Source of the DNA: Gonatopus flavifemur
Taxonomy: Eukaryota; Arthropoda; Insecta; Hymenoptera; Dryinidae
Length of the DNA: 64,000 bases
Direction of reading: 5' to 3'
Assembly (NCBI GenBank): GCA_018340375.1
Contig: JAFFJZ010000014.1
Location: 5,828,001-5,892,000 of the forward strand
Shown: positions 44,945-55,916 of the stretch, one piece after another
Numbering within the stretch: the stretch's first letter is position 1
Layout: each line of letters opens with the position of its first letter
Program-made: the position numbers and the translations under genes
Notes under the pieces: model-generated
The model's database searches: none
Seen by the model: the letters and a program-made list of their open reading frames with translations, nothing else
Told to the model about the DNA's origin: nothing

Positions 44945-45762
44945 CTTCAGATGCAGTCAAGAGAAGTTCAGTTGCTAATTTACACATCAAGTGAATAATT
45001 TTTCGACCAACATTGGAAACTGTCATAATGTTATCTGCAAGATGTTGAAATGATCTCTTATCCGTAATATCTTTCAGATTGCATTCACAACTCTCAAGAA
45101 AGACATCAAAAAGATGGCAGAAATCCACGTATTAGAGATCGTTTCGACATCATTTACATCACATTATGAAAGTTTCGAACGAATGTTTACTGGGTAATCA
45201 ATTTGGATATACCAATTCAAAAATTGACTATATAACACAAACAAAGAATTCGGGCATACAAACTTGAGCGGAAATATTTTGTTAAAAAAATGTCTGTATT
45301 GTGCAAATGTGTGTTGAATGAGCTAAAACAGGCACAGAAAGGGAAAAACATAAGAAGACTGTAAGCAAGAAACGAAAGCAAAGTACTGGCACATTCAGAG
45401 CCACAATACTAGTAGCAGCGACGACCTTCTCAAAATAGATGAGAAGCTCAGCCCTCTAAATGTATCCAAAAATAAAACAGGTTTCTTCATTGCGTGTTGT
45501 TTTATGACCTATTGGCCGAACCAAGTGGAAACGTTTCATCATGTGCTGATTAATTGACTTCAAAGCAATAAAAGAAGTAAACTTCGGAAAAACTGGAATC
45601 TGATGGTATCACTCCCGTCTTTTATGAAAAATTAATTTTCAACTCGGGTCACATTTTTTGACTTCAGGAAAATCACTTCATTCTGATAACAACGCTTCAT
45701 CTTCCCTCCAATTTTGTAGAGAATTTTAATTTCTAGGTCAAAGTGGCATAAATCTTCTTAAG
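44945..45762. other. Non-coding
   Basis: A CCCAGTAAAC-type terminus in inverse (GTTTACTGGGTAATC, about 45185-45200) suggests the end of another small element, perhaps starting within 44945-45000. No gene. Confidence 0.35.
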
Positions 45763-46329
45763 CCCAAGTAGCACCAGGATATACTATGAACGTCTTCCGA
45801 ACATTCGAAATATGTTCCATGCACATTTCAATGAGACCGTTTTACAGATGTTATGCACATTCATCGAATGTATGGAATCTTATATACAACAGTACGCCGA
45901 TCGAACTTTGATTGAATGAATCTCATACATGTCGAATGTACTACACGGAGACAAAAAGATCATAGAATGATCGCCAGCAAAGATAGTAAACTGGTGACAA
46001 TTACGAATTTCTGTACACAGTCTCTAACAGAGACGAGTAATGGTTCCTATTTTGGTATATTCAAACACAATATAGTATACCAAAATATCAACCATTACTC
46101 GTCTCTGTTAGCGACTGTGCAAAGGAATTCTTAGTTGTTGCGAATAAACTATCTTTGCTAGTGATCATTCCATGATCTTTTTTCTCCATGTATTTACGTT
46201 ATAAGTATATTTAAAACAGTCTCATTAGAATATTCCATGGAATTTCATTATATGTTCTTCGTATCTCATTCGTACATACTATCAACGTTTCTATTTCGGA
46301 TATTCTTTGAACTTTTGTTGCTGCTTGGG
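45763..46329. mobile_element. CCCAAGTAGCA-ended MITE with nested MITE
   Basis: Ends CCCAAGTAGCACCAGG and (inverse) CCCAAGCAGCAACAAAAG. The inner sequences CATTTCAATGAGACCGTTTTA and AAAACAGTCTCATTAGAAT are paired, giving foldback arms. A second MITE (45944-46190) is inserted almost exactly at the centre. Confidence 0.7.
45944..46190. mobile_element. TA-flanked foldback MITE (247 bp)
   Basis: Flanked by TA (45942-45943, 46191-46192). Ends CACGGAGACAAAAAGATCAT / ATGATCTTTTTTCTCCATG. Arms of about 110 bp contain AACAGAGACGAGTAATGGTT and its inverse. A Tc1/mariner-derived MITE is likely from the TA duplication. Confidence 0.85.
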
Positions 46330-46659
46330 CAATGACCATAAAATAATTGTCAGGTCCTTCTGCACCGAAAAAACGATATTCTAGGATTGAGAGGAATTTA
46401 TTCTTCACTCTTCCTCTGAACCAATCCTCTTATTATAAGACTTAACCCCCTCTAATTTTTAGTGACTTCATAAGATATTCTTCGTCTTAGAATAAATTCT
46501 TGAAATAAGAATATTCCCAGATCATTTTAAATAACCGCTCTGTACAAAATAATTTTGTAAATTATCTAGCCTGAGATGTAAAATGACTTATAAATTCACA
46601 ATATTCGTATAAAAGTCATTCTAAACATGAGAAAATTTCGAATTTGAAGAGTATTCTTG

Positions 46660-47520
46660 AAGTTGAAATTTTCAAATTTGAGAAAAAAGCCTTATGTTCT
46701 GAGTTCAATTTGTTGTTAGGGTGATGATAAACTTGTAGGAAGAGTTTGAAAGTTGGGTGGAATCTATATTGATCAGGAAAGTCCAAATCGTGTGGCAAAA
46801 GTTAGAAGATCTGTCAACTTAGCTTACGGCACATGGGTATTCTATCAGCTTTTCTTCACTAAACGAAATCTAGGCAGGAGAAATGTATCAAAATTTAGTA
46901 AAACCAAGTTGGTACAGAGTAAGAGAGGACAGATATATTCATTGAATTTTATTGGTTATTATAAAAATGTTGATAAATACGTCAAGGCTATGTATGACTT
47001 AATTTATCGTCACTCAATATTTTTGTTCCAATAATGTTGTATCATGTTCCTACAAATGAATGTTATTATATTTATGAAACAGGTTCAATACACATGTTTC
47101 CTCAATCTACTAGTGAAAAGATACAAAAATGCACACAATACAAAATCATTGACCAAAAATATTGAGAGACGATCAATTAAGTCATACATAGCCTTTACGT
47201 ATTTATCAACATTTTTATAATAACCAATAAAATTTAATGAATATATCTGTCCTCTCTTACTCTGTACCAACTTGATTTTACTAAATTTTGATACATTTCT
47301 CCTGCCTAGATTTCGTTTAGTGAAGAAAAGCTGATGGAATACCCACGTGCCGTAAGCTAAGTTGACAGATTTTCTAACTTTTGCCACACGATTTGGACTT
47401 TCTTGATCAATATAGATTCCACCTAACTTTCAACCTCTTCCCACAAGTTTATCATCACCCTACAACGAATTCAACTCAGAAAATAAGGCTTCTTCCTCAA
47501 CTTTGAAAATTTAAACATGA
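46660..47520. repeat. Foldback with about 370-bp arms, each carrying an open frame
   Basis: 46660-47030 is the inverse of 47148-47520, with about 96-97 percent identity over the best part. Each arm can encode the same peptide of about 80 residues (AKVRRSVNLAYGTWVF ... KNVDKYVKAMYDLI; 46753-47034 plus, 47085-47387 minus). Between the arms I count five replacement and three silent changes in that frame, which gives no sign of selection for protein. A non-coding foldback is the better reading, though a fragment of a once-coding transposon is possible. Confidence 0.75.
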
Positions 47521-48329
47521 AGCCCAAATAGAAAAATGTCTCAATAATGCCATCATAATGGTAACATGCACACCAAGAAATGTTCGCCTCATGGTACCAA
47601 GGTGTTTCCGCATAAAGCATTGTTATTGGTGGCAAAACGGGGTGATGGTACCATAATGAAGACATAATGTTCACATTTTATGCATCATCGCGAGCTGAGC
47701 GGAGTTTATGATAGTACGTTTACGGCACGTTATGTTACAAAGAATGTAGAGCACGTTTTCCTATCTGGGAAGAGAACTCTTCAATTTGAAAAGTAAAACC
47801 ATCCGTCGAGCTGCAAGTGAATAATCCAAGTGTTTTGCAACTCATTTTGAACATTTTTTTGACATATTTCTGATCAAATGAGTTCTTCATGGCTCATATT
47901 TATTACAAAATTAATATGATCTCTGAGTTTTTGCCTAGAAGTACTGATGTAAGTATTTGAAGAAAATTCATTTTCACTGCATCAACAAATTACGATTTTT
48001 TGACATGTTACAACAGCTATGACTGATTTACTAATTCATTTTGCACTTACTAACAGGTTTTTTGATACACATTATTCAAGAAATAACCACCACACATTTC
48101 ACAAAAATAATTCATCCATTTTTTGATCACATAAATTTAACCTCACATCTGTCAACCGAACTGCAATTTTCACACAGGCTCATAGATTATTATATTCAAC
48201 CGACGGATGATTGAATCGGATAAACACGTCACTTTCATTGATCTTTTCAAATGCATCGCGTAGGTACCGGTTTGACGGTACAGAAAAATTATTACTGATA
48301 CTGAATTTGAATAATTTGCAAGTCTAGTC
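47521..48329. other. Non-coding; weak CATCCGTCG inverted pair
   Basis: CATCCGTCGAGCTGC (47802) and CGACGGATG (48200) form a short inverted pair that could be ends of a roughly 410-bp MITE. Support is weak. No genes. Confidence 0.35.
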
Positions 48330-48540
48330 TAGTCGGTGTAAGAACTCCGGTAACATTTTCGACGAAAATATCTTTATATAATATGTTATTGCTGTTATTT
48401 GAAAATTTGTAACTCATCAGAATGATAAGAGAAACATTCTTAATAGTATACAGTCGGAGAAGAGTATTTGAAATTCATCAATAACAACGTGTTCAGAAAT
48501 ATTCCCGTTAGATCTGTTACCGGACTCCTCACACCGACTA
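48330..48540. mobile_element. TAGTCGGTGT-ended MITE (211 bp)
   Basis: TAGTCGGTGTAAGAACTCCG...TAACA at the left pairs with TGTTACCGGACTCCTCACACCGACTA at the right (about 25 bp, two or three mismatches). Non-coding interior. The ends overlap CTAGTCTAG/ACTA, so the duplication cannot be set exactly. Confidence 0.8.
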
Positions 48541-48589
48541 TACAATATTACTCTAATTTATGATGTCAGAATTCATAACTGGCGTACAG

Positions 48590-48662
48590 CTGTACTGGTC
48601 AAAGCGTCATTCTCTCATTAGGGTTAGGATTTTGTGTTAGGTTCGATTCCGCGTGTAGGGCT
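48590..48662 (+). repeat. tRNA-like SINE fragment (fourth copy)
   Basis: A perfect B-box GGTTCGATTCC at 48640-48650 is preceded by TAGGGTTAGGATTTTGTGTTA. A weak A-box-like TGGTCAAAGCGTC lies at about 48597. Similar in the B-box part to the copy at 8530. Confidence 0.4.
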
Positions 48663-48701
48663 ATGAGGTTTTCGCTATTGACCCCCACAGTTTGAACGCT
48701 T

Positions 48702-49325
48702 CCCGTATGGAAATATTTCGCTGAACAATGTCTGCAAAACTATGAAGAATCTCTGAAAAAAATGAAAAAACTCTGAGAATCTCTGAAATTTTGATGAGAG
48801 ATCTAATATTCTTGGGACATTCTTTACAGACTTTTTTCAGACTTTTTTCAGAGTTTCTCAGAGTTTTTTCATACTTTTTCAGAGAAATAGTACGAAATTG
48901 CACTCTGAAAAAACTCTGACAAAACTCTAATAAATTGTTGACATTTTTCTGATTATTGAAAAATCCTGAAATTCAATAAATACATTCATATGCCGTATTC
49001 AAATATCATGTGTGAAAAAGTGTTTGAAAATTTTTTAATTTTTTTCTAAAAGTCAGAAAAATGTTAGCAATCCATCAGAGTTTTGTCAGAGTTTTTTCAG
49101 AGTGCAATTTCGTTACTATTTCTCTGAAAAAGAATGAAAAAACTCTGAGGAACTCTGGAAAAAGTCTGAAAAAAGTCTGTAAAGAATGTCCCAAAAATAT
49201 CAGATTTCTCATCAAAATTTCAGAGATTCTCAGAGTTTGTCAGAGTTTCTCAGAATTTTTTCATTCTTTTTCAGAGATTTTTCATAGTTTTACAGAAATT
49301 TTTCAGCGAAATATTTCCATACGGG
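48702..49325. mobile_element. CCCGTATGGAAATATTTCGCTGAA foldback MITE (624 bp)
   Basis: The 24-bp ends are perfectly inverted, and the arms (about 48702-48970 and 49045-49325) are nearly complementary. The arms consist largely of iterated CAGAGTTTCTCAGAG / CTCTGAAAAAA motifs of about 15 bp. Frames on either strand are shadows of this iteration. Confidence 0.9.
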
Positions 49326-50438
49326 TTGTTATCATTAAATATCTTCATTAAGATAATTTCCACCAGGGAGTTCGATTGCTGTAGAACGCGGTTCTAGCAA
49401 CTGACATTGGAATATGTTTCCATACATCTATTACACATACAGTACGAGATCGACAAGGATTCCATTAATTTTATTGTGAATTATTTGAAATTATTTTACA
49501 ATTGCTGTAATACATGGGTAGCGTTCATTTTTCTTATTTCTCTCATCAATTTTAGAACTAAACTAAGAGATTATATTCATTCATATGATAATATTATGCA
49601 AAAATGAATATTATTTCATAGTCAACTGAATCATTTATGTGCACGTTTAATATCATACGTGCGCATAAATTATTCTATGTCATATCACCACGTAATTGAT
49701 ATATGAAAGGGGTCATGTTTTGCAAAACATTGATCATTACGAATCCATATTCAGCTGGATATTCTGGATGTGGGAATAGTAAATATTATGAATAATTGAG
49801 GTGAACGCATAGTATCCTTGAAAAGGGAATCCTTTAGTATTCTTAAAATGAGAATACTACACGTCATTCTCAGTATAAGAGGAATGCTCACTTACAACAA
49901 GAATATATTCTTGGCGCTTATTTTAGATGCCAATGTTCTTAAAGTTAGATGCGTCCTCTCAATCTTAGAATATGGTTTTTTCGGTGTGGTAAAATCAACT
50001 AATTTAATTCCTCTCAGTGCAAAAAGAAATATCTCCCCAAGAGCTCCCTGAAATTTCATCGAATGAAGACGAACTAGTCGCTATCCAGAATCCATATGAT
50101 TTGAAATTCGATTGATTTAGAATTGACCTCAACACGTAACATGTAACCTCGAACGTATGTAATCGAATATACGATGATACGTTAATCGAACATCGTCTGA
50201 ATTAATATCGTACATTTCGGAAGTTCTATGTACCAGGGTGAGTAGCGGATGATTGTCCTCAAATTCCAGGACAATTCCAGGATTCCCAGGACAAAAATTT
50301 GAATTTCCCAGGACATTCATAATATCAAACTTTCATTAAGATCATTCAATAAATCCTTGAGTTATATATTTCCTAATGCTCCGGCATTCACCTTAATCCG
50401 TTCAACGTATATTTATTAGACTTTTCAGAGTAAAAACA
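49326..50438. other. No gene recognised
   Basis: AT-rich. 49955-50000 (CTCAATCTTAGAATATGGTT, TTTTTCGGTG) is inverse to 46346-46400, so it belongs to a dispersed repeat. Confidence 0.4.
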
Positions 50439-50902
50439 CACTGTGAGGAATAGTCTGAAATTTCCTATTCCGGATGAATTTGAAAATTCTGATACTTGTA
50501 ATTGAAATTAGGTTCAATTATGAACTCATGAAATTGACTGCAAAATGTATTAAAGTTCATATGAGAATGCATGAAGAATCATTATTCTGTATGAGATATA
50601 AAATTTCATTTGACAAGTCAGAAAAGTTCCGGAAATTAATACAAAATTGACATGTTAATTGCTTGACATAAATTTATATGAAATATAGATAGCAATTTTT
50701 CACAGTGCACATATCTGATGGTAGAGAACTGAACAGGGACCGATTTTCACAATCCCAGCACATTCACTGGAATTTTACTGCAAAAATTGGAATTTCGCAA
50801 TACAAAATCCGTCGAATTTCAGTTGGCGTACGAGAAAATGAATCTGTTGGAATCTCAAAGTACCATGATTCAGTGGGATTCCAGTTTATTTTATTTTCAG
50901 TG
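50439..50902. mobile_element. Possible second CACTGT-ended element
   Basis: Starts CACTGTGAGGAATAG and ends ATTTTCAGTG|TA, with an internal TTTTTCACAGTG at 50697-50708. It has the same style of iterated GGAATTTTACTG / GGAATTTC motifs as the element at 9957-11060. Ends are imperfect and only the right TA is present. Confidence 0.45.
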
Positions 50903-51299
50903 TAGATGAATATATAGACAGACACGCAGATGCTCATTCAATCACTTTTGCAGATTGTCTTGCTTAACGATTCTTAACAGGAATTGAGAACTTCTTGCAG
51001 ACTTATTACTACATTTTACTACTATACTTCAATGGTATCACACAGCACACAACATTGCAGTGATATCGCGGTAATATTACTTTGTGACATCATTGTATCG
51101 CAGGGAAATATTTCTGCGATATTGTTGCAATATTTAATATCCGTATAGGTTTATTGCAGTGGGGGGAGTGAAATACGTTGAGAGGAGTATTAGTTGAGAC
51201 AGTGGAAAGTATTCAGAAAAAGTTGATTTAGAAATTCTCGAAACATGTACTCACAAATTGTATTATGGTATTATATTGATGGCTCAGTTTTGTGTTGTA
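50903..51299. other. No recognisable feature
   Basis: Unique sequence. Short GCGATA/TATCGC repetitions at 51050-51150 are too weak to call. Confidence 0.35.
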
Positions 51300-51525
51300 C
51301 AATTCATCCCAATAAAGAGGCTCCAAAAAAGTAAGAAAAGAACGCCAAACACATAAAAATGCGATCAATATCTAAAAAAAAAATCTATAACCTCATTCTC
51401 AACAGAAATTTCATTACATTTCAAATTTTGATGTAATACAACAGGATATGCTCCATCTGGAAAGAAAGATGTAAAATCAATATAAGGTGCTAAGTACATT
51501 TGGTTATCCAAATGGTAGGGTAGAC
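51300..51525. repeat. Solo arm of the 24.5-25.6 kb foldback family
   Basis: TCCCAATAAAGAGGCTCCAA, ACGCCAAACACATAAAAATG, CAACAGGATATGCTCCATCT and GGTTATCCAAATGGTA match the left arm of 24556-25639. No opposite arm is seen here. Confidence 0.75.
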
Positions 51526-51825
51526 CGAGGTGAACCGGATCATTTCGTCTTCAATGAATCAAAATGACCAAAAGGAAGATTTTTTCAATAAGTATCTTCA
51601 TAAATTCTCATTCTATACATCTTTGGCTTGAAGTCTATACAAACAAAAAACATTCAAATAAACACGTCTTTATTTTACAATCAAATACACAAAAAATGAG
51701 AAATCTCCGATTCGCTCCAAAATCGGGAGCGAATCGGATCATAGACAAACATCATATATCCACTGATGAGAAACGTATTAATGCTTATAAACGAACTGTA
51801 AATACATAAAATGGATGAAAAAACT

Positions 51826-52002
51826 TTATTCCATACAAATGTGGCAAACAAATGGACCCGTGTGACTCTTTTTGCCAGCACACTTGTCGTGAGACCATTC
51901 TTCGCATCCACTACATTGAATCCAGTCCTCTTTAGGTGGATGTATGAATCCTTCGGAGCAATAAATACAGTACCAATCCGTGGATGTGCTACTTCTGCAC
52001 AT
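51826..52002 (-). pseudogene. C-terminal zinc finger of a pogo-like transposase
   Basis: The minus-strand frame of 58 codons reads DWYCIYCSEGF, then KEDWIQCSGCEEWSHDKCAG, then FVCHICME and a stop. The Cys/His pattern (C-x2-C, C-x2-C, H-x3-C, C-x2-C) with the DWIQC-x2-C-x2-W-x-H core is the PHD-like finger commonly found at the C-terminus of insect pogo/Tigger-type transposase proteins. The DDE domain upstream is missing, so this is a remnant. Confidence 0.65.
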
Positions 52003-53237
52003 TCAAGTTACAAATTCAATTTTACAATGTATGACTCGAAATACCCATGATCCTATTCACCCCAGGAAACGTGATCCGAATCGCCCCGTATACTATGTGC
52101 AAAAAAATATTCATTTGTTCATGAAGGGTCTGATATTATTGTCTGAACGATGTTCTGATCTCATTCCGTACTTCACGAACTATATATATCAATCGAAATC
52201 GCATGATTTGTAACATCCCTGGTAAAAAAAAAACGATTGATTCCGACCAAATACTATTGATCAATCGACTAATCGGAATGAATCAGAACATTGTGCAGTC
52301 GAAATGCTGATTGAATCCAATCGGATCACTGCCATGGGCTGTCTTATTCATGAATAGGAAAAGAAGCGAGTATGACTGATGAATTGAATGGGCTCCGATG
52401 TGTATGAGAACGATAAGCTTCGATTACACTGAATCGCAATCGATTCAGGCATTTGAGAATCTTATTCAATGAGATTGTATCAGCATTTTGACAGTTGGAT
52501 ATCATGTACTGAATCCGGGTGATAACGAATGAACTTAATGAGAATGAATCCGCGTTGGCACATGGGTTTGGGTTTCATGGTCGGTGATATTAATATCGTC
52601 ATCTCAATAGAATTCGTTAGGTATCCTGCCGATTCATTCAGAAGTTCCAATCAGCAAGTGGCCGGTTCATTTAGACCAAATTGAATTGGAATCGATGAGC
52701 GGATTCACAGGGCAACGCAGGGCCTCTCAATCAGATCCTACAGGTTTTTTCATGATTCGGATCGGGATTAACAAACAAGATCCCACGAACTTTTTGCTGC
52801 GATTTGAATGGGTTCAATGAGGCATTCAATGATTCGATGAATGAGACTGTATCTGCATTTGAATGGTGGAATCCCTGGTTGAACAATCCGATTGAATCCG
52901 ATAAAAAAACATTTCATCGGAATGGATTGAGTTTTTGCATCGGAAATTTCCCATTGATACCAATAAAATAATTTTTAACTGGATTCAATCGGCATTTTCC
53001 CTGGTGGAAAAATCCGATTAAATCCGATAAAAAACACTTATTGGAATGAATTGATTCCTGCATCGGGATTTTCTTATTGAATTTTATTGATTGTTAAACC
53101 AACCAACGAACGGTTTATATACATTATATACGCGCATTTTATATCAATTAAACAAACACATATGTCATTTATTCAATCATTACGTATGACAAACTATTGC
53201 TGAAATAAATTCAAACAATCATTTATGTGTTATTAAC

Positions 53238-53345
53238 ATGGTGATCACCCATCCACCTTGTACCGCAGTTGTCGTTGCTTAACCTAGAAGATCGATCTGG
53301 AACACCCGCTCGCTCGATGCCGTGGTTCGCTTCCTATCAATGTGA
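53238..53345 (-). pseudogene. 5S rRNA-like pol III sequence
   Basis: On the minus strand: GAACCACGGCATCGAG, then TAGGTTAAGCAACGACAACT, then GCGGTACAAGGTGGATGGGT and GATCACC. This follows the order of the 5S internal promoter (GTTAAGCAxCGxC as box A, TGGATGGGTGACC as box C) and the ACCACG start region. Divergence is too high for a working 5S gene. It could be a 5S pseudogene or the head of a SINE3-type retroposon. Confidence 0.5.
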
Positions 53346-53469
53346 ACCAAATGACTGTCTTATGTCAGGGATGGGTGTCCTATAGTAATAAGATTCAATC
53401 GGTAATTGTCCATTGGACATATGAGGGATTGTATCGGTCTTAATGAGAGCATGGGAGATCATTAATAAT

Positions 53470-54655
53470 AAAAATCCCAAGGAAGACCAAGCAAATATTT
53501 TCCAATAGGATTCAATCGGTATTTTATGATGGATGGAAAATTCCGATTGATATCAATACAATATTTTCAAATGGGTTCCAATAGGTATTTTATCAGTAAT
53601 AAGAATTCCGATTGATATCAATTAAATATTGTGTAATTGGATTCACTTGGTATTTTATGATCAATGAAAATTCCGATTGACGCCAATACAATATTTTTCA
53701 ATTGGATTGAATCGGTATGTTATCAATAATGAAGATTCTAATTGATACCAGTCAAATATTTTTCAATGGGATCCAATAGGTATTTTATCAATAATCAGAA
53801 TTACTCTTGATACCAAAAAAATATTTGCCATTTGATTAAATCGAGAAAAAAAATAAAAATTGATTATTGAAATTTTAATTGATATCAGTGAAATATTTTT
53901 CAATGGAATTCAATGGGTATTTCATTAATCACAAAAATTCCAAATGATACCGAGGAAATATTTTCTAATTGGATTCAATGGGTATTTTACGGTTGATAAA
54001 AATTCCGATTATTACCAATAAAATATTTTTCAATTGGATTGAATCGGTATTTTATTAATAATGAAAATTTTATTTGATACCAGTCAAATATTTTTCAATG
54101 GGATCCAATTGGTATTTTATCAATAGTGAAAATTCCGGTTGATACCAATACAATATTTTCCAATTTGATTCATTCGGAGTTTTATCAATCATGAAAATTC
54201 TAATTGATATCAGTGGAATATTTTTCAATAGAATTCAATGGTTATTTCATTGATCATAAAAATTCCAATTGATACAAAGAAAATATTCTCTCATTAGATT
54301 CGATGGGTATTTTATGGTTGATGGAAAATTCCGATGGATGCCAATCAAATATCTTCCAATTGGATTGAATCGGTATTTCATTAATCATGAAGATTCTCAT
54401 TGATACCAGTCAAATATTTTCCAATAGCATCCAATTGGTATTTTATCAATCATAAAAATCCAATTCGTACGGACACAATATTCTTTAATTTGATTCAATC
54501 GGCATTTCATCAATCATTACAATTATAATTGGTACCAGTAACATATTTTTCAATGGAATCCAATGGATATTCCATCACTGATAAAAATTCCGATTGATAC
54601 CAATGAAATATTTTCTAATTGGGTTCTCTTCGTATTCTATGATTATAGTTTCCTA
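53470..54655. repeat. 65-bp tandem array, about 18 units
   Basis: The TTCCGATTGA anchor (with variants) falls at 53541, 53606, 53671, 53736, 53800, 53873, 53938, 54003, 54068, 54133, 54198, 54263, 54329, 54394 and so on, i.e. 65 bp with one insertion. Each unit holds two halves in inverse orientation (CCGATTGATACCAAT and ATTGGATTCAATCGG) around an AAATATTTT centre, so every unit can form a hairpin. Confidence 0.93.
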
Positions 54656-55259
54656 TTCCAGCAACTTTCCCATTAGTTCCGATACATCGAGGTCACCAGG
54701 GATTCCGATAAAAACCAATGATCTGATGCAATGAAAGAAATTCCAAAACTGAATCGGTTATTGCCGGTACATACCTATAGGACTTCAGAATCTGTAAACT
54801 TGCCTATTATTTCCAATACATTTGAATGTTGGAATAATCCAAGTAAAACCCATTGATCAATAAAATCGATACATCCTTAAATGCAGTCAGAAATCTCCCA
54901 TAAGAAACCCATTCATCATTCAATTCCACAAATTTTCCCATTAGTTCCAATAGATTGAAATTGTGGAAACTTCCGATAAAAACCGTTTGCCTGATGGAAT
55001 GGAAGAAATTTCAATCATCCAATCAGATATCTCTTATACAGAGCAATAGATTATGTGAAGTCTGATTAATTCCCATAAAATGCAGATTTTTTTATTGGCG
55101 AATCCCCGATTGAAACTTATAGAAAAGAGATTCCGATAAACTCTTATTGATTTTGAATCGGGGATTGAACTGTTCCGATTGATCCTATGCAGTCCGATTA
55201 ATTCTGAATCGGTTTCTATCGGATCTTATCGGATTTTTTAACCAGGGCTAATGCGGTGG

Positions 55260-55916
55260 AATAAAGTCTAAAATTGAATTTGACCTGGTGGGAGAAATTT
55301 GGAGTGGACCACACCCCGGCAATCAAAGAAAACAGTCAACAAAACCTTGATTTTAGATCGAGTCTGTCGCCGTTTTTTAGGTTTTGACTCGTCTGAAAAG
55401 CGCCATTCCGATGATTATTGGTTAGTTCCGATATCATATCCATAGACCCATGTTTCGTCACCGGTAATGATGCCGTCGATAACATTTTGGCCCAAAGAGA
55501 GCCTTTGTTTAGCAACATCAATGCCATGCTGTTTCTGCAACAAATTCAACACTCTCGGCACAAGCCGTGCTTCAACTCGTCTCATGGCCAAAATATTGTG
55601 TATAACGTTCTGTACCGATCCGAACGAGACACCAAGATCGAATGCCATCTCCCTAATATTCACACGACGATTTACGAGGACGATTTCTTCAATTTTATCA
55701 ATATTTTCGTTAGTGATACTGGTGGATGGACGACCGGCACGAGGCAAATCATCAACCACAATACGATCTGCTTTAAACTCTTTGTACCACTCGTACGCTT
55801 GTGTTTTCGACATCATCGAGTCCCCGTAGGTTTCTGTTGACACCTTCAACGCTTCCGCACATGAAATTTTGTTAAAAACACGAAATTTTAGACAAACTCT
55901 TTGCTCAACCAAATTC
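55260..55916 (-). pseudogene. Truncated mariner transposase
   Basis: Minus strand, from the LTR junction at 55916: NLVEQRVCLKFRVFNKISCA (N-terminus), SKTQAYEWYKEFKADR, DLPRAGRPSTSITNENIDKI, VSFGSVQNVIHNIL, RLVPRVLNLLQKQHGIDVAK, GIITGDETWVYGYDIGTNQ (first Asp), a stop at 55413-55415, then KIKVLLTVFFDCRGVVHSKF and a second stop. The sequence ends at the CCCTGGT element. The second and third catalytic Asp regions are absent. It is a different mariner subfamily from the others here. The LTR retrotransposon inserted close to its start codon. Confidence 0.9.

Larger units (their letters stand above)
52214..55247. mobile_element. 3-kb non-autonomous element with CCCTGGT ends
   Basis: The left end CCCTGGTAAAAAAAAAACGA and the right end (inverse) CCCTGGTTAAAAAATCCGAT bracket a region made almost entirely of ATTCCGATT / AATCGGAAT / GATTGAATCC motifs in both orientations. 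Internal near-copies of the terminus occur at 52873 (CCCTGGTTGAACAATCCGAT) and 52985 (CCCTGGTGGAAAAATCCGAT), so the element seems to have grown by repeating its own end. A 65-bp array fills 53470-54655, and a 5S-like insert breaks the pattern at 53100-53420. No coding capacity. Target duplication not found. Confidence 0.75.

Noticed and set aside
53470..54655. Possible CRISPR array (regular 65-bp spacing)
   Set aside because: Whole 65-bp units are similar, so there are no unique spacers alternating with identical repeats; there are no cas genes and the setting is eukaryotic. It is a satellite.
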